Below are positions 47,817 to 55,712 of a stretch of DNA of 56,860 nt, piece by piece (position 1 is the stretch's first letter; each line of letters begins with the position of its first letter). A program made the position numbers and the translations under genes. Under the pieces are notes generated by a model. That model was not told where the DNA came from and did no database searches. It saw only the letters and a program-made list of their open reading frames with translations. Source of the DNA: Bradyrhizobium sp. YR681 (lineage in GTDB: Bacteria > Pseudomonadota > Alphaproteobacteria > Rhizobiales > Xanthobacteraceae); NCBI RefSeq assembly GCF_000282615.1, contig NZ_AKIY01000196.1:1-56860 (forward strand), written 5' to 3'.

Positions 47817-49535
47817 ATGGCGACCGAGACGCTGATTCTGCCGGACCGTGCCGTTGCGATCGCGCCGCTGCGGCAGAAGCTGGGGCGCGACGACTGGATC
47901 ATGCGCGGCGCGGTCGTGGCGCTCGGCCTCTGGTTGATCGTCACCGTGCTACTGCCCCTCTGGGCGCTGCTGTCCAAGAGCTTCCAGGCGACTGATGGCA
48001 GCTTCGTAGGCCTTGCCAATTTCCAGGCCTATTTCGCCAATCCAGCGCTCGCCGATTCGATCTGGCACTCGGTCTGGGTGTCGCTGCTGAGCACGGTCAT
48101 CTGCGTTCTGCTCGCCTTCGTCTACGCCTACGGACTCACCCGCACCTGCATGCCTGGGCGGTGGCTGTTCCGCATCATCGCGCAGATCCCTATTCTCGCA
48201 CCCTCGTTGCTGCCCGCGATCAGCCTTGTCTATCTGTTCGGGAACCAGGGCCTCGTCAAATGGATGCTGTTCGGCGCGTCGATCTACGGTCCGATCGGCA
48301 TCGTCATGGGCGAGGTGTTCTGGACCTTCCCGCACGCGCTCATCATCATCACCACGGCGCTGGCGATTTCGGACGCGCGTCTGTACGAGGCGGCGGAAGC
48401 GCTGCGGGCAAGTCCGCGCCGCACCTTCTGGACGGTGACAATTCCGGGCGCGCGTTACGGCCTGATCAGTGCAGTCTTCGTCGTCTTTACCCTGGTGATC
48501 ACCGATTTCGGCGTGCCGAAGGTCATTGGAGGCAAGTTCAACGTGCTCGCGACCGACATCTACAAGCAGGTGGTCGGGCAGCAGAACTTCCGGATGGGTG
48601 CGGTGGTCGGCTTGATCCTGCTGCTCCCCGCAGCGCTGGCCTTCGTCGTCGATCAGCTCATGCAGCGGCGCCAGATGGCGCTGCTCTCCGCACGCGCCGT
48701 ACCGTATGATCCCAGGCCCGACGCCACGATCGATCGCGCGCTGCTGGCGATTTGTTCGCTGATCGCGTTCGCGATCATGGTCATTCTCGGTGTGTCCTTC
48801 TTCGCTTCGATCGCGACGTTCTGGCCCTACGATCTGACACCCAGCTTCAAGAACTTCGACTTCGACATGATGGATGGCGGCGGCTGGCGCAGCTACTTCA
48901 ACTCGCTCGTCATGGCCGGCCTCACCGCGCTGTTCGGGACCGCGGTGATTTTTGCCGGCGCCTATCTGGTCGAGAAGACGCCGCGCTTTCGCGCCATTCG
49001 CGGCTTCGTGCAGTTTCTCGCGCTGCTTGCATTGGCCGTTCCCGGGCTGGTGCTCGGGCTCGGCTACATCTTTTTCTTCAACAACCCGGCCAATCCGTTG
49101 AACTTCATCTACGGCACCATGGCCATTCTGGTCATCTGCACGATCTCGCATTTCTACTCCGTCTCGCACCTGACCGCGGTGACGGCGCTCAAGCAGATCG
49201 ACCGGGAGTTCGAGACCGTTTCGGCATCGCTCAGGGTGCCGTTCTGGCGCACCTTCATGCGCGTGACCTTGCCGGTCTGCCTGCCGGCCGTGCTGGATAT
49301 CGCCATGTATCTGTTCGTGAACGCGATGACGACGGTCTCGGCGGTGGTCTTCATCTACGCGCCGCACACGACGCTTGCGGCCATCGCCGTGCTCAACATG
49401 GATGACGCAGGCGATGTGGCTCCGGCGGCGGCCATGGCCATGGTCGTGTTCGCCACAGCGGCCGTCACACGAGCCATCTATATGTTACTCACACAGGGCT
49501 ATCTTGCGCGCGCCCAGATGTGGAGAAAGCGGTGA
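47817..49535 (+). CDS. phnU: 2-Aminoethylphosphonate ABC transporter, double permease (PhnU-type)
   Basis: A 572-residue permease with two BPD/MetI-type domains in one chain, about twelve helices. The two EAA-like loops are EAAEALRASPRRTFWTVTIP and FETVSASLRVPFWRTFMRVT. This fused form is the one known from AEP transport clusters, in contrast to the separate PhnU and PhnV of Salmonella; the same fold also serves iron import. It is in tight order with the ATPase and overlaps the FAD gene by four bases (GTGA). Confidence 0.85.
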   Translation: MATETLILPDRAVAIAPLRQKLGRDDWIMRGAVVALGLWLIVTVLLPLWALLSKSFQATDGSFVGLANFQAYFANPALADSIWHSVWVSLLSTVICVLLAFVYAYGLTRTCMPGRWLFRIIAQIPILAPSLLPAISLVYLFGNQGLVKWMLFGASIYGPIGIVMGEVFWTFPHALIIITTALAISDARLYEAAEALRASPRRTFWTVTIPGARYGLISAVFVVFTLVITDFGVPKVIGGKFNVLATDIYKQVVGQQNFRMGAVVGLILLLPAALAFVVDQLMQRRQMALLSARAVPYDPRPDATIDRALLAICSLIAFAIMVILGVSFFASIATFWPYDLTPSFKNFDFDMMDGGGWRSYFNSLVMAGLTALFGTAVIFAGAYLVEKTPRFRAIRGFVQFLALLALAVPGLVLGLGYIFFFNNPANPLNFIYGTMAILVICTISHFYSVSHLTAVTALKQIDREFETVSASLRVPFWRTFMRVTLPVCLPAVLDIAMYLFVNAMTTVSAVVFIYAPHTTLAAIAVLNMDDAGDVAPAAAMAMVVFATAAVTRAIYMLLTQGYLARAQMWRKR

Positions 49536-50683
49536 ACGTGTCCGGAGACGAATTCGATCTGGCTGTTATCGGGGGCGGCATCTGCGGTCTCGCCCATGCG
49601 CTTGCGGGTGTGCGCCAGGGCTTGCGGGTCTTGGTCATCGAGCGCGATGCAAGGGCGAACGGCGCCTCGATCCGCAATTTCGGCTTTGTCACCGTCACCG
49701 GGCAGCAACGCGGCCAGTGCTGGCAGCGGGCAATGCGGTCGCGACAGGTCTGGGCCGAAGTGGCTGCGGCCGCGGGCATCAGGATCGAGCATGCCGGACT
49801 GGCGGTCGCGGTGCGACGACCGGAAGCCGCGGCCGTGCTCGAGGCGTTCCGCACCACCGAGATGGGCGAGGGTTGCGAGCTTCTGAGCCCGGCTGAGGCG
49901 GGCCGCCGTTTCCCGATGCTGCGGACCGACGATCTGCAAGCCGTGCTGGCGAGCCCTCATGATCTGCGGGTGGAGTCGCGCATCGCGGTGCCGGCACTGG
50001 CGCGCTGGCTGGCCGAAGTGCATGGCGTCACCTTCCTCTATCAGACGCTGGCCAAGGCGGTGACACCGCCGGTGATCGACACCACACGAGGGCCGGTCAA
50101 GGCCCGGCTCTGCGTGGTCTGCCCCGGCGACGATTTCCTGAGCCTTTATCCGGAACGCCTGGCGAGCTACGGCCTCGTCCGCTGCAAGCTGCACATGCTG
50201 CGGGTCGGGTCAGTGAGCGCGATGCCGCGCTTCAACGCGGCCGTGATGTCGGACCTCGGCCTTGTGCGCTATCTCGGCTACGCCGAACTGCCGGAGGCCG
50301 CCGCACTGAAGCAGCGCCTCGAATCCGAGCAGGGCCAGCATCTGGCCAACGGTGTGCATCTGATCGCCGTGCAGAGCGAGGATGGTTCGCTCGTTGTCGG
50401 CGATTCCCACCATTACGACGCGACGCCGGACCCGTTCGGTCCTGAAGCGGTGGACGAGTTGATCATGGACGAGTTCCGGCAGGTTCTGGCCTGGCCAACG
50501 CCTGTCATTCGCGAGCGCTGGATCGGCACCTACGCCTCGGCGTCCGACCGGCTGATGCTGATCGACCGCCCATCTGAAACCGTGCGCCTCGTCATGATCA
50601 CCAGCGGCACCGGCGCCAGCACCTCGTTTGCGATCGCCGAGGAAGTGATCGACGAATTGACGTCCAGGAGCCGAGCCACATGA
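49532..50683 (+). CDS. FAD-dependent oxidoreductase, phosphonate-associated (TIGR03364-like)
   Basis: A 383-residue DAO-family flavoprotein. The nucleotide-binding motif is VIGGGICGLAHALA, followed by VLVIERDARANGASIRNFGF, the segment typical of the phosphonate-linked FAD clade (TIGR03364, also called PbfC/PbfD-type in recent work). It would oxidise an amino- or N-methylaminophosphonate to phosphonoacetaldehyde. The start is the GTG at 49532, overlapping the permease stop; a GTG at 49520 is possible. It overlaps phnX by four bases, so the step is directly coupled to C-P cleavage. The actual substrate is inference. Confidence 0.78.
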   Translation: MNVSGDEFDLAVIGGGICGLAHALAGVRQGLRVLVIERDARANGASIRNFGFVTVTGQQRGQCWQRAMRSRQVWAEVAAAAGIRIEHAGLAVAVRRPEAAAVLEAFRTTEMGEGCELLSPAEAGRRFPMLRTDDLQAVLASPHDLRVESRIAVPALARWLAEVHGVTFLYQTLAKAVTPPVIDTTRGPVKARLCVVCPGDDFLSLYPERLASYGLVRCKLHMLRVGSVSAMPRFNAAVMSDLGLVRYLGYAELPEAAALKQRLESEQGQHLANGVHLIAVQSEDGSLVVGDSHHYDATPDPFGPEAVDELIMDEFRQVLAWPTPVIRERWIGTYASASDRLMLIDRPSETVRLVMITSGTGASTSFAIAEEVIDELTSRSRAT

Positions 50684-51501
50684 CCGATAAATTCGAGCAC
50701 GTCCAGGCCGTGGTGTTCGACTGGGCCGGCACGACGGTGGACCATGGCTCGCTGGCGCCGATGGGCGTGTTCGTCGAGGCATTCGCGCGCTTCGGCGTGG
50801 CGATCACCGTCGACGAGGCGCGCGGGCCGATGGGCATGGCCAAGCGCCCGCACATCGCCGCCCTCCTGCGCTTGCCCCGGATCGCCGCCGCCTGGCGCGA
50901 CAGGCATGGGCGCGAGCCTGGTGAAGCCGACATCGATGCGCTCTACGCTGTGTTCGTACCGATGAATGTCGAGGTCGCCGCTCGCTTCGCCGACGTCATC
51001 CCGGGTGTGGCCGAAGCTGTTGCCGGCTTGCGGCGCCGCGGCCTGAAGATCGGCTCGAGCACGGGCTACACGCGCGAGATCATGGCCGAGGTCATTCCGG
51101 TCGCGGCCGCGCAAGGCTACGCGCCTGACAGCATCGTGTGCACCGGGGACACGCCCGACGGCCGACCCACGCCGTTCATGCTCTACAAGGCCTTTCTGGA
51201 GCTCGCCGTCTGGCCGGCCTGGAGCTGCGTCAAGGTCGACGACACCGAGGTCGGGATCCAGGAAGGTCTCAACGGCGGCTGCTGGACTGTCGGCGTTGCC
51301 GTCACCGGCAACGTGTTCGGCTTGTCGCTTGCCGACACGGCTGCGTTGGCGCCGAAAGCCTTCGCCGAGCGGCGCGCGGCCGCAGTCGAGCGGCTGGCGG
51401 GCGCCGGCGCCCATTACGTGATCGACGGCGTCGCCGATATCATCCCGGTGATCGCCGCGATCGAGGACCGGCTGGCCCGCGGAGAGCGACCAGGAGGCTG
51501 A
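50680..51501 (+). CDS. phnX: Phosphonoacetaldehyde hydrolase PhnX
   Basis: A 273-residue HAD enzyme that splits phosphonoacetaldehyde into acetaldehyde and phosphate. The nucleophile is D14 in FDWAGTTVD. The Schiff-base lysine expected in PhnX is K55 in MGMAKRPHI; both are shifted by two from the D12/K53 of the Bacillus cereus enzyme. The later HAD motifs are in SSTGYTREIM and VKVDDTEVGI. The length is normal. It is the catabolic core of the operon and the best evidence that the transporter carries phosphonates. Confidence 0.93.
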   Translation: MTDKFEHVQAVVFDWAGTTVDHGSLAPMGVFVEAFARFGVAITVDEARGPMGMAKRPHIAALLRLPRIAAAWRDRHGREPGEADIDALYAVFVPMNVEVAARFADVIPGVAEAVAGLRRRGLKIGSSTGYTREIMAEVIPVAAAQGYAPDSIVCTGDTPDGRPTPFMLYKAFLELAVWPAWSCVKVDDTEVGIQEGLNGGCWTVGVAVTGNVFGLSLADTAALAPKAFAERRAAAVERLAGAGAHYVIDGVADIIPVIAAIEDRLARGERPGG

Positions 51502-51502
51502 C

Positions 51503-52846
51503 ATGAGCAAGTCCGGCATGAGCGCCTCCGAGGGCGACGTCAATTTATCGGCGGAGCGGCGCTCGTTTCAGGAGCGTCATCTCAACGCAGAGACCCGGAG
51601 CTGGCTCGACGAGGACGAGCGCTGGTACCTGCGACAATCGCTGTCGACGCCTTGCCTCAACGTGGCCACCGCCGCCGAAGGTAGCCACATCGTCGATCTC
51701 CAGGGACGGCGCATCCTCGATTTCCACGGCAACAGCGTGCATCAGGTCGGCTACGGTCATCCTCGCGTGGTGGCGGCCATCAAATCGCAGCTCGACACCC
51801 TGCCCTTCTGCCCGCGCCGCTACACCAACAAGTCCGCCATCGACCTTGCCCGGCGCCTCGCCGAGTTGGCGCCGGCGCCGCTGGAGAAGGTGCTGCTGGC
51901 ACCCAGCGGGTCGGCTGCCATCGGCATGGCACTGAAGCTCGCCCGCTACGCGACGGGGCGACACAAGACCCTGTCGATGTGGGACGCATTTCACGGCGCC
52001 AATCTCGACGCGGTCTCGATCGGCGGCGAAGCCCTGTTCCGGCGCGGCGTCGGACCGCTGCTGCCGGGCACGGAACATGTGCCGCCGCCGGGACTGGCCG
52101 CGCGCTTCTTCGGACAGGACGGCCGCGCCCACGAGCGCCTCGCCGACTACATCGATTATGTCCTCGAGGTGCAGGGCGACGTCGCGGCCGTGATCGCCGA
52201 GCCGATGCGTTGGACCACGGTCGAACTGCCGCCGCCCGGCTTCTGGCCCCGCGTGCGCGCGAGCTGCGATCGGCACGGGGCGCTCCTGATCTTCGACGAG
52301 GTGCCGAGCTGCCTCGGCCGCACCGGAACCATGTTCGTCTGCGAGCAGGCGGAAACTGCGCCCGACATCCTCGTGCTCGGCAAGGGACTGGGCGGCGGCA
52401 TCATGCCGATGGCAGCCATCGTGGCGCGAGCCGATCTCGACGTGGTGCCCGAGGGGGCACTGGGCCACTACACCCATGAGAAGAGCCCGGTCGGTTGCGC
52501 GGCAGCCCTCGCCACGCTCGACGTGATCGCAGAGGAAGGGCTGCTTGCCGCAGCGAACGTCCTCGGCGCGCACGCGCTGGAACGGCTGCGATCGATGGCA
52601 GACCGGTATCCCCTGATCTCCGAGGTGCGCGGGGCAGGTCTCTATCTCGGCGTCGAGATCGGCCGCCGCGACGCGGCCGAGGCCAATGCGCTCGCGGAGC
52701 GCCTCTTGTATCGCTGCCTGGAGGCGGGCCTGAGCTTCAAGCTCGGCGGCGGCAACGTGGTCACGCTATGCCCGCCGCTGACAATCTCGCGCGCCGACCT
52801 CGACCGGGCCCTCGATATCCTCGAAGCGGCGATGTCGGCCTTGTGA
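51503..52846 (+). CDS. pbfA: Class-III PLP enzyme, candidate (R)-1-hydroxy-2-AEP ammonia-lyase (PbfA-like)
   Basis: A 447-residue fold-type-I PLP enzyme of the class-III aminotransferase family. The PLP lysine is K294 in LVLGKGLGGGIMP, with FDEVPSCLGRTGTMF before it; the usual DEVQ/DEIQ Gln is replaced by Pro-Ser. Recent work showed that such proteins in phosphonate operons are PbfA lyases giving phosphonoacetaldehyde from (R)-1-hydroxy-2-aminoethylphosphonate. A transaminase on AEP (a PhnW-like function from a different fold class) is the alternative. It follows phnX with one base between and precedes a terminator. Confidence 0.72.
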   Translation: MSKSGMSASEGDVNLSAERRSFQERHLNAETRSWLDEDERWYLRQSLSTPCLNVATAAEGSHIVDLQGRRILDFHGNSVHQVGYGHPRVVAAIKSQLDTLPFCPRRYTNKSAIDLARRLAELAPAPLEKVLLAPSGSAAIGMALKLARYATGRHKTLSMWDAFHGANLDAVSIGGEALFRRGVGPLLPGTEHVPPPGLAARFFGQDGRAHERLADYIDYVLEVQGDVAAVIAEPMRWTTVELPPPGFWPRVRASCDRHGALLIFDEVPSCLGRTGTMFVCEQAETAPDILVLGKGLGGGIMPMAAIVARADLDVVPEGALGHYTHEKSPVGCAAALATLDVIAEEGLLAAANVLGAHALERLRSMADRYPLISEVRGAGLYLGVEIGRRDAAEANALAERLLYRCLEAGLSFKLGGGNVVTLCPPLTISRADLDRALDILEAAMSAL

Positions 52847-52908
52847 GCGGGACGCGACACGCACGCTTCGCTGCGCCGCGCTCCATCCGGGTTACAAAGA
52901 CCAAACGA

Positions 52909-52938
52909 AAAAGGCCCGGTCGCGCGACCGGGCCTTTT
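52909..52938. terminator. Terminator at the end of the phosphonate operon
   Basis: Perfect 14-base arms AAAAGGCCCGGTCG and CGACCGGGCCTTTT around CG, with T-runs in both directions. It ends the phosphonate operon and, from the other side, the hpnG transcript. It is strikingly like the hairpin after hpnH. Confidence 0.92.
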
Positions 52939-52963
52939 CTTATTGTTGGATCGACGAACCCGC

Positions 52964-53713
52964 TCAGGCCGCCTTCGAGACCAGCGTCTCGCTCTCGATC
53001 AGCTCCGTCCCGATCAAATAGTCCCGGCAGCCGCGCAGCGAGCGCAGCGCGCGGTTGAAGTCGATGCCGGTCGAGACCAGTCCATGCAGCGCGGCCGGAT
53101 TGCGGACGATGCCGCGCAGCACGGCGGCCAGATCGATCTGGCCGTTCGGCTTGATGGCGGCGCGGGCGAGCGCCGGCAGCGCGCGGTGGGCGGGGTCGCT
53201 GATGACGCGGACCGCAGCGAAGGGCAGCCCGGCCTCGGCGGCGTAGGCGGCCGCGATGTGGCTTTCCATGTCGACGGCCGAGGCCCCGGTCTCCGAATGC
53301 AGCGCCGCCTTGCAGGAGCGCCCGGTGACCACTTCCTCGGCACCGGCGAGGCTGCCGCGCACGACGCGGCGCCGACCGGACGTCAGGCGGCCGATCAGGT
53401 CGTCGCCGAGCGACAGGCCGGCGGCCCAGCGGGTGTCGCCGGCGAGCACCTCGGTTGCCAGCACCACGTCGCCGGAGCGCAGGGTCGGGTCGAGCCCGCC
53501 GGCCACTCCGAACGAGATCACACCGCGAATCGTATTGGGGTCCACCACCGTCAGCAGCGCCCGCAACTGGGTCGGGCTGCTGGATGAGCAGATCACGGCC
53601 ATGCCGGGGCCGGCCGCGATGCGAGCCTCCTGGACAAGGCCGGTCACGATCAAGATCGGCCGCGGATCAATGGCATTGCCCGCGGTAAAATAGTCCCCCG
53701 TCCCCAAAGTCAC
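52964..53713 (-). CDS. hpnG: Adenosylhopane nucleosidase HpnG
   Basis: A 249-residue nucleoside-phosphorylase-fold enzyme that releases adenine from adenosylhopane in hopanoid side-chain synthesis. Recognisable parts are GVISFGVAGGLDPTLRSGDV near residue 60, AVDMESHIAAAYAAEAGLP for the base/ribose pocket and VRVISDPAHRALP. The start is the GTG at 53713, overlapping the shc stop by four bases, so it is translated with shc. Longer starts run into shc. It is the first hopanoid gene right of the phosphonate operon. Confidence 0.88.
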   Translation of the reverse strand: MTLGTGDYFTAGNAIDPRPILIVTGLVQEARIAAGPGMAVICSSSSPTQLRALLTVVDPNTIRGVISFGVAGGLDPTLRSGDVVLATEVLAGDTRWAAGLSLGDDLIGRLTSGRRRVVRGSLAGAEEVVTGRSCKAALHSETGASAVDMESHIAAAYAAEAGLPFAAVRVISDPAHRALPALARAAIKPNGQIDLAAVLRGIVRNPAALHGLVSTGIDFNRALRSLRGCRDYLIGTELIESETLVSKAA

Positions 53714-55662
53714 ATTCCGACCCCTACCACCCTGCTGTTGGTGTTCCGCAAGTTCCGATACCGCGCCAATGCCCACAGCGGGAAGAACTTAGGATAACCA
53801 TGATACCGCAGATAGAATACACGCGGAAAGCCTGTGGCGGTGTACCGCTGCTCGTCCCACAGTCCTTTTTTGTTCTGTGTTGCAATCAGGTACTCCACCC
53901 CGCGGGCGACGGCCGGGTGATCAACCTCGCCTGCCGCCATCAGGGCAAGCAAGGCCCATGCCGTTTGCGAGGCGGTCGAGGGGGCAGCTTCCCATCCCCG
54001 GTAGTCCAGCCGGTAGCTGACGGCGTCCTCGCCCCAGCCGCCGTCCTGGTTCTGGATCGAGGCCAGCCAGGCGGCGGCCTTGCGCATCATGGGGTCGTCG
54101 TGGCGGACGCCGGCCATGTTGAGGGCGCAGAGCACCGACCAAGTTCCATAGATGAAGTTCATGCCCCAGCGGCCGTACCAGGAGCCCTCGGGGTGCTGGG
54201 TCTTGCGGAGATAGGCGACGCCGTCGGCGACATGCTTGCTACTCGTCGCGGTCTCGCCGAGCTGGGCCAGCATCGAGATGCAGCGCGCGGTGACGTCCTC
54301 GGTCGGCGGATCGAGCAGCGCGCCGTGGTCGGAGAACGGGATGTTGTTGAGGTAATATTCGAGGTTGTTGACGTCGAAGGCGGCCCAGCCGCCGTCGTCG
54401 CTCTGCATGCCCTCGATCCATTCCCGGCCGCGGTCGATCGCGGCGTCATAGCCGGCCACACCGTGCTCCCGGCGCATGCGGTCCATCGACATCACCACGA
54501 CCGCGGTGTCGTCGAGGTCGGGGTAATGGGCGTTGTTGTACTGGAAGGCCCAGCCGCCCGGGCGCACGTCGGGCCGCTTCACCGCCCAGTCGCCCTTGAC
54601 CTCGAGTTCCTGTTTCGGGATCAGCCAGTCGAGGCCCTGCCTCGCCGCAGGCACCGCCTTGTCGCCGCCGGCTTCCAGCAGCGCATGCGCGGTCAGAGTC
54701 GTGTCCCACACCGGCGAGACGCAGGGCTGGCAATAGGCCTCCTCCTCGCCGATCACCAGCAGCTTGTCGATGCCCCGGCGCGTGACCGCGCGCGGCGGAT
54801 AACTCTCGTCCTTGCCGAGCGCGTCGTACATCATGACGATGTTGGCCATGGGCGGATAGATCGCGCCCATGCCGTCCTCGCCGTTGAGCCGCTCCTCGGT
54901 GAAGGCGAGCGCGGCGTCGATCGCGCGCTGGCGCAGGCTCTTCGGGAACAGCGGCTCGACGACGCGCAAGATCGCATCGAGGCTGCGAAACAGCAGGAAC
55001 CAGGCCATGCTCTGGTGCGGCGCCTTCGCAGTCATGCCGATCGAGCGCGGATCCTGGAGGAACAGCTCGTCGATGCCGACGCCCTTCGGGTTCTTCGCGC
55101 GCGGCTTCAGCGCGGCGATTACCATCAGCGGCACCATGGTGGTGCGCGCCCAGTAGGAGATCTTGTTGATGTGGAACGGCGACCAGAACGGCAGCAGCAC
55201 GATCTCGATCGGCAGCACCGGCACCGCGCGCCAGGTCATGACGCCGAACATGGCGAGCATGAAGCGCGTGAAGACGTTGCTGTGAATGGCGCCGCCGCGG
55301 ACGTGGATCGCCTCGCGCGCGCGCACCATGTGCGGGGCGTCGACGGAATCGCCGATCATCTTCAGCGCGAAGTACGCCTTCACGCTGGCGCTCATGTCGA
55401 ACTCGCCCTCATGCACCAGCGGCCAGCCACCATGGGCGCCCTGCACGCGGCGAAGATAATTGCCGATCTTGGCTTCGAGCACGGTGTCGACGGGCTCGGC
55501 GAGATAATGGCGCAGCAGGATGTATTCGGCCGGAATCGTGCAGTCGGCCTCGAGCTCGAACACCCAATGGCCGTCCGGTTGCTGGAAGCCGATGACGCCT
55601 TGCGTGGCTGACGCAATGCTCGATTCCAAAGCTTCGCGGCTGGTCGCGTTCACCGAATCCAT
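53710..55662 (-). CDS. shc: Squalene-hopene cyclase
   Basis: A 650-residue membrane-bound triterpene cyclase that turns squalene into hopene/hopanol. The catalytic DXDDTA motif is D382-L-D-D-T-A387. Several QW repeats are visible, such as QPDGHWVFELEAD, QSDDGGWAAFDVNN, QNQDGGWGEDAVSY and QKNKKGLWDEQRY-like endings. The ATG at 55662 (MDSVNATSRE) is preferred; a TTG at 55692 would add ten residues. The hpnE gene ends 50 bases upstream, so this is one operon hpnE-shc-hpnG. Confidence 0.95.
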   Translation of the reverse strand: MDSVNATSREALESSIASATQGVIGFQQPDGHWVFELEADCTIPAEYILLRHYLAEPVDTVLEAKIGNYLRRVQGAHGGWPLVHEGEFDMSASVKAYFALKMIGDSVDAPHMVRAREAIHVRGGAIHSNVFTRFMLAMFGVMTWRAVPVLPIEIVLLPFWSPFHINKISYWARTTMVPLMVIAALKPRAKNPKGVGIDELFLQDPRSIGMTAKAPHQSMAWFLLFRSLDAILRVVEPLFPKSLRQRAIDAALAFTEERLNGEDGMGAIYPPMANIVMMYDALGKDESYPPRAVTRRGIDKLLVIGEEEAYCQPCVSPVWDTTLTAHALLEAGGDKAVPAARQGLDWLIPKQELEVKGDWAVKRPDVRPGGWAFQYNNAHYPDLDDTAVVVMSMDRMRREHGVAGYDAAIDRGREWIEGMQSDDGGWAAFDVNNLEYYLNNIPFSDHGALLDPPTEDVTARCISMLAQLGETATSSKHVADGVAYLRKTQHPEGSWYGRWGMNFIYGTWSVLCALNMAGVRHDDPMMRKAAAWLASIQNQDGGWGEDAVSYRLDYRGWEAAPSTASQTAWALLALMAAGEVDHPAVARGVEYLIATQNKKGLWDEQRYTATGFPRVFYLRYHGYPKFFPLWALARYRNLRNTNSRVVGVGM

Positions 55663-55712
55663 CTCGCTCGATTGCTCCGATAGTCGTTTCAACGTGACGG
55701 GGACATTGCCCG

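Noticed and set aside
47949..49367. A 472-codon minus-strand open frame opposite the double permease
   Set aside because: Arg/Asp/His-rich sequence without motifs, antisense to a membrane protein with clear helices.
53800..55611. A 603-codon plus-strand frame opposite squalene-hopene cyclase
   Set aside because: Shadow; the cyclase strand carries DXDDTA and QW repeats.
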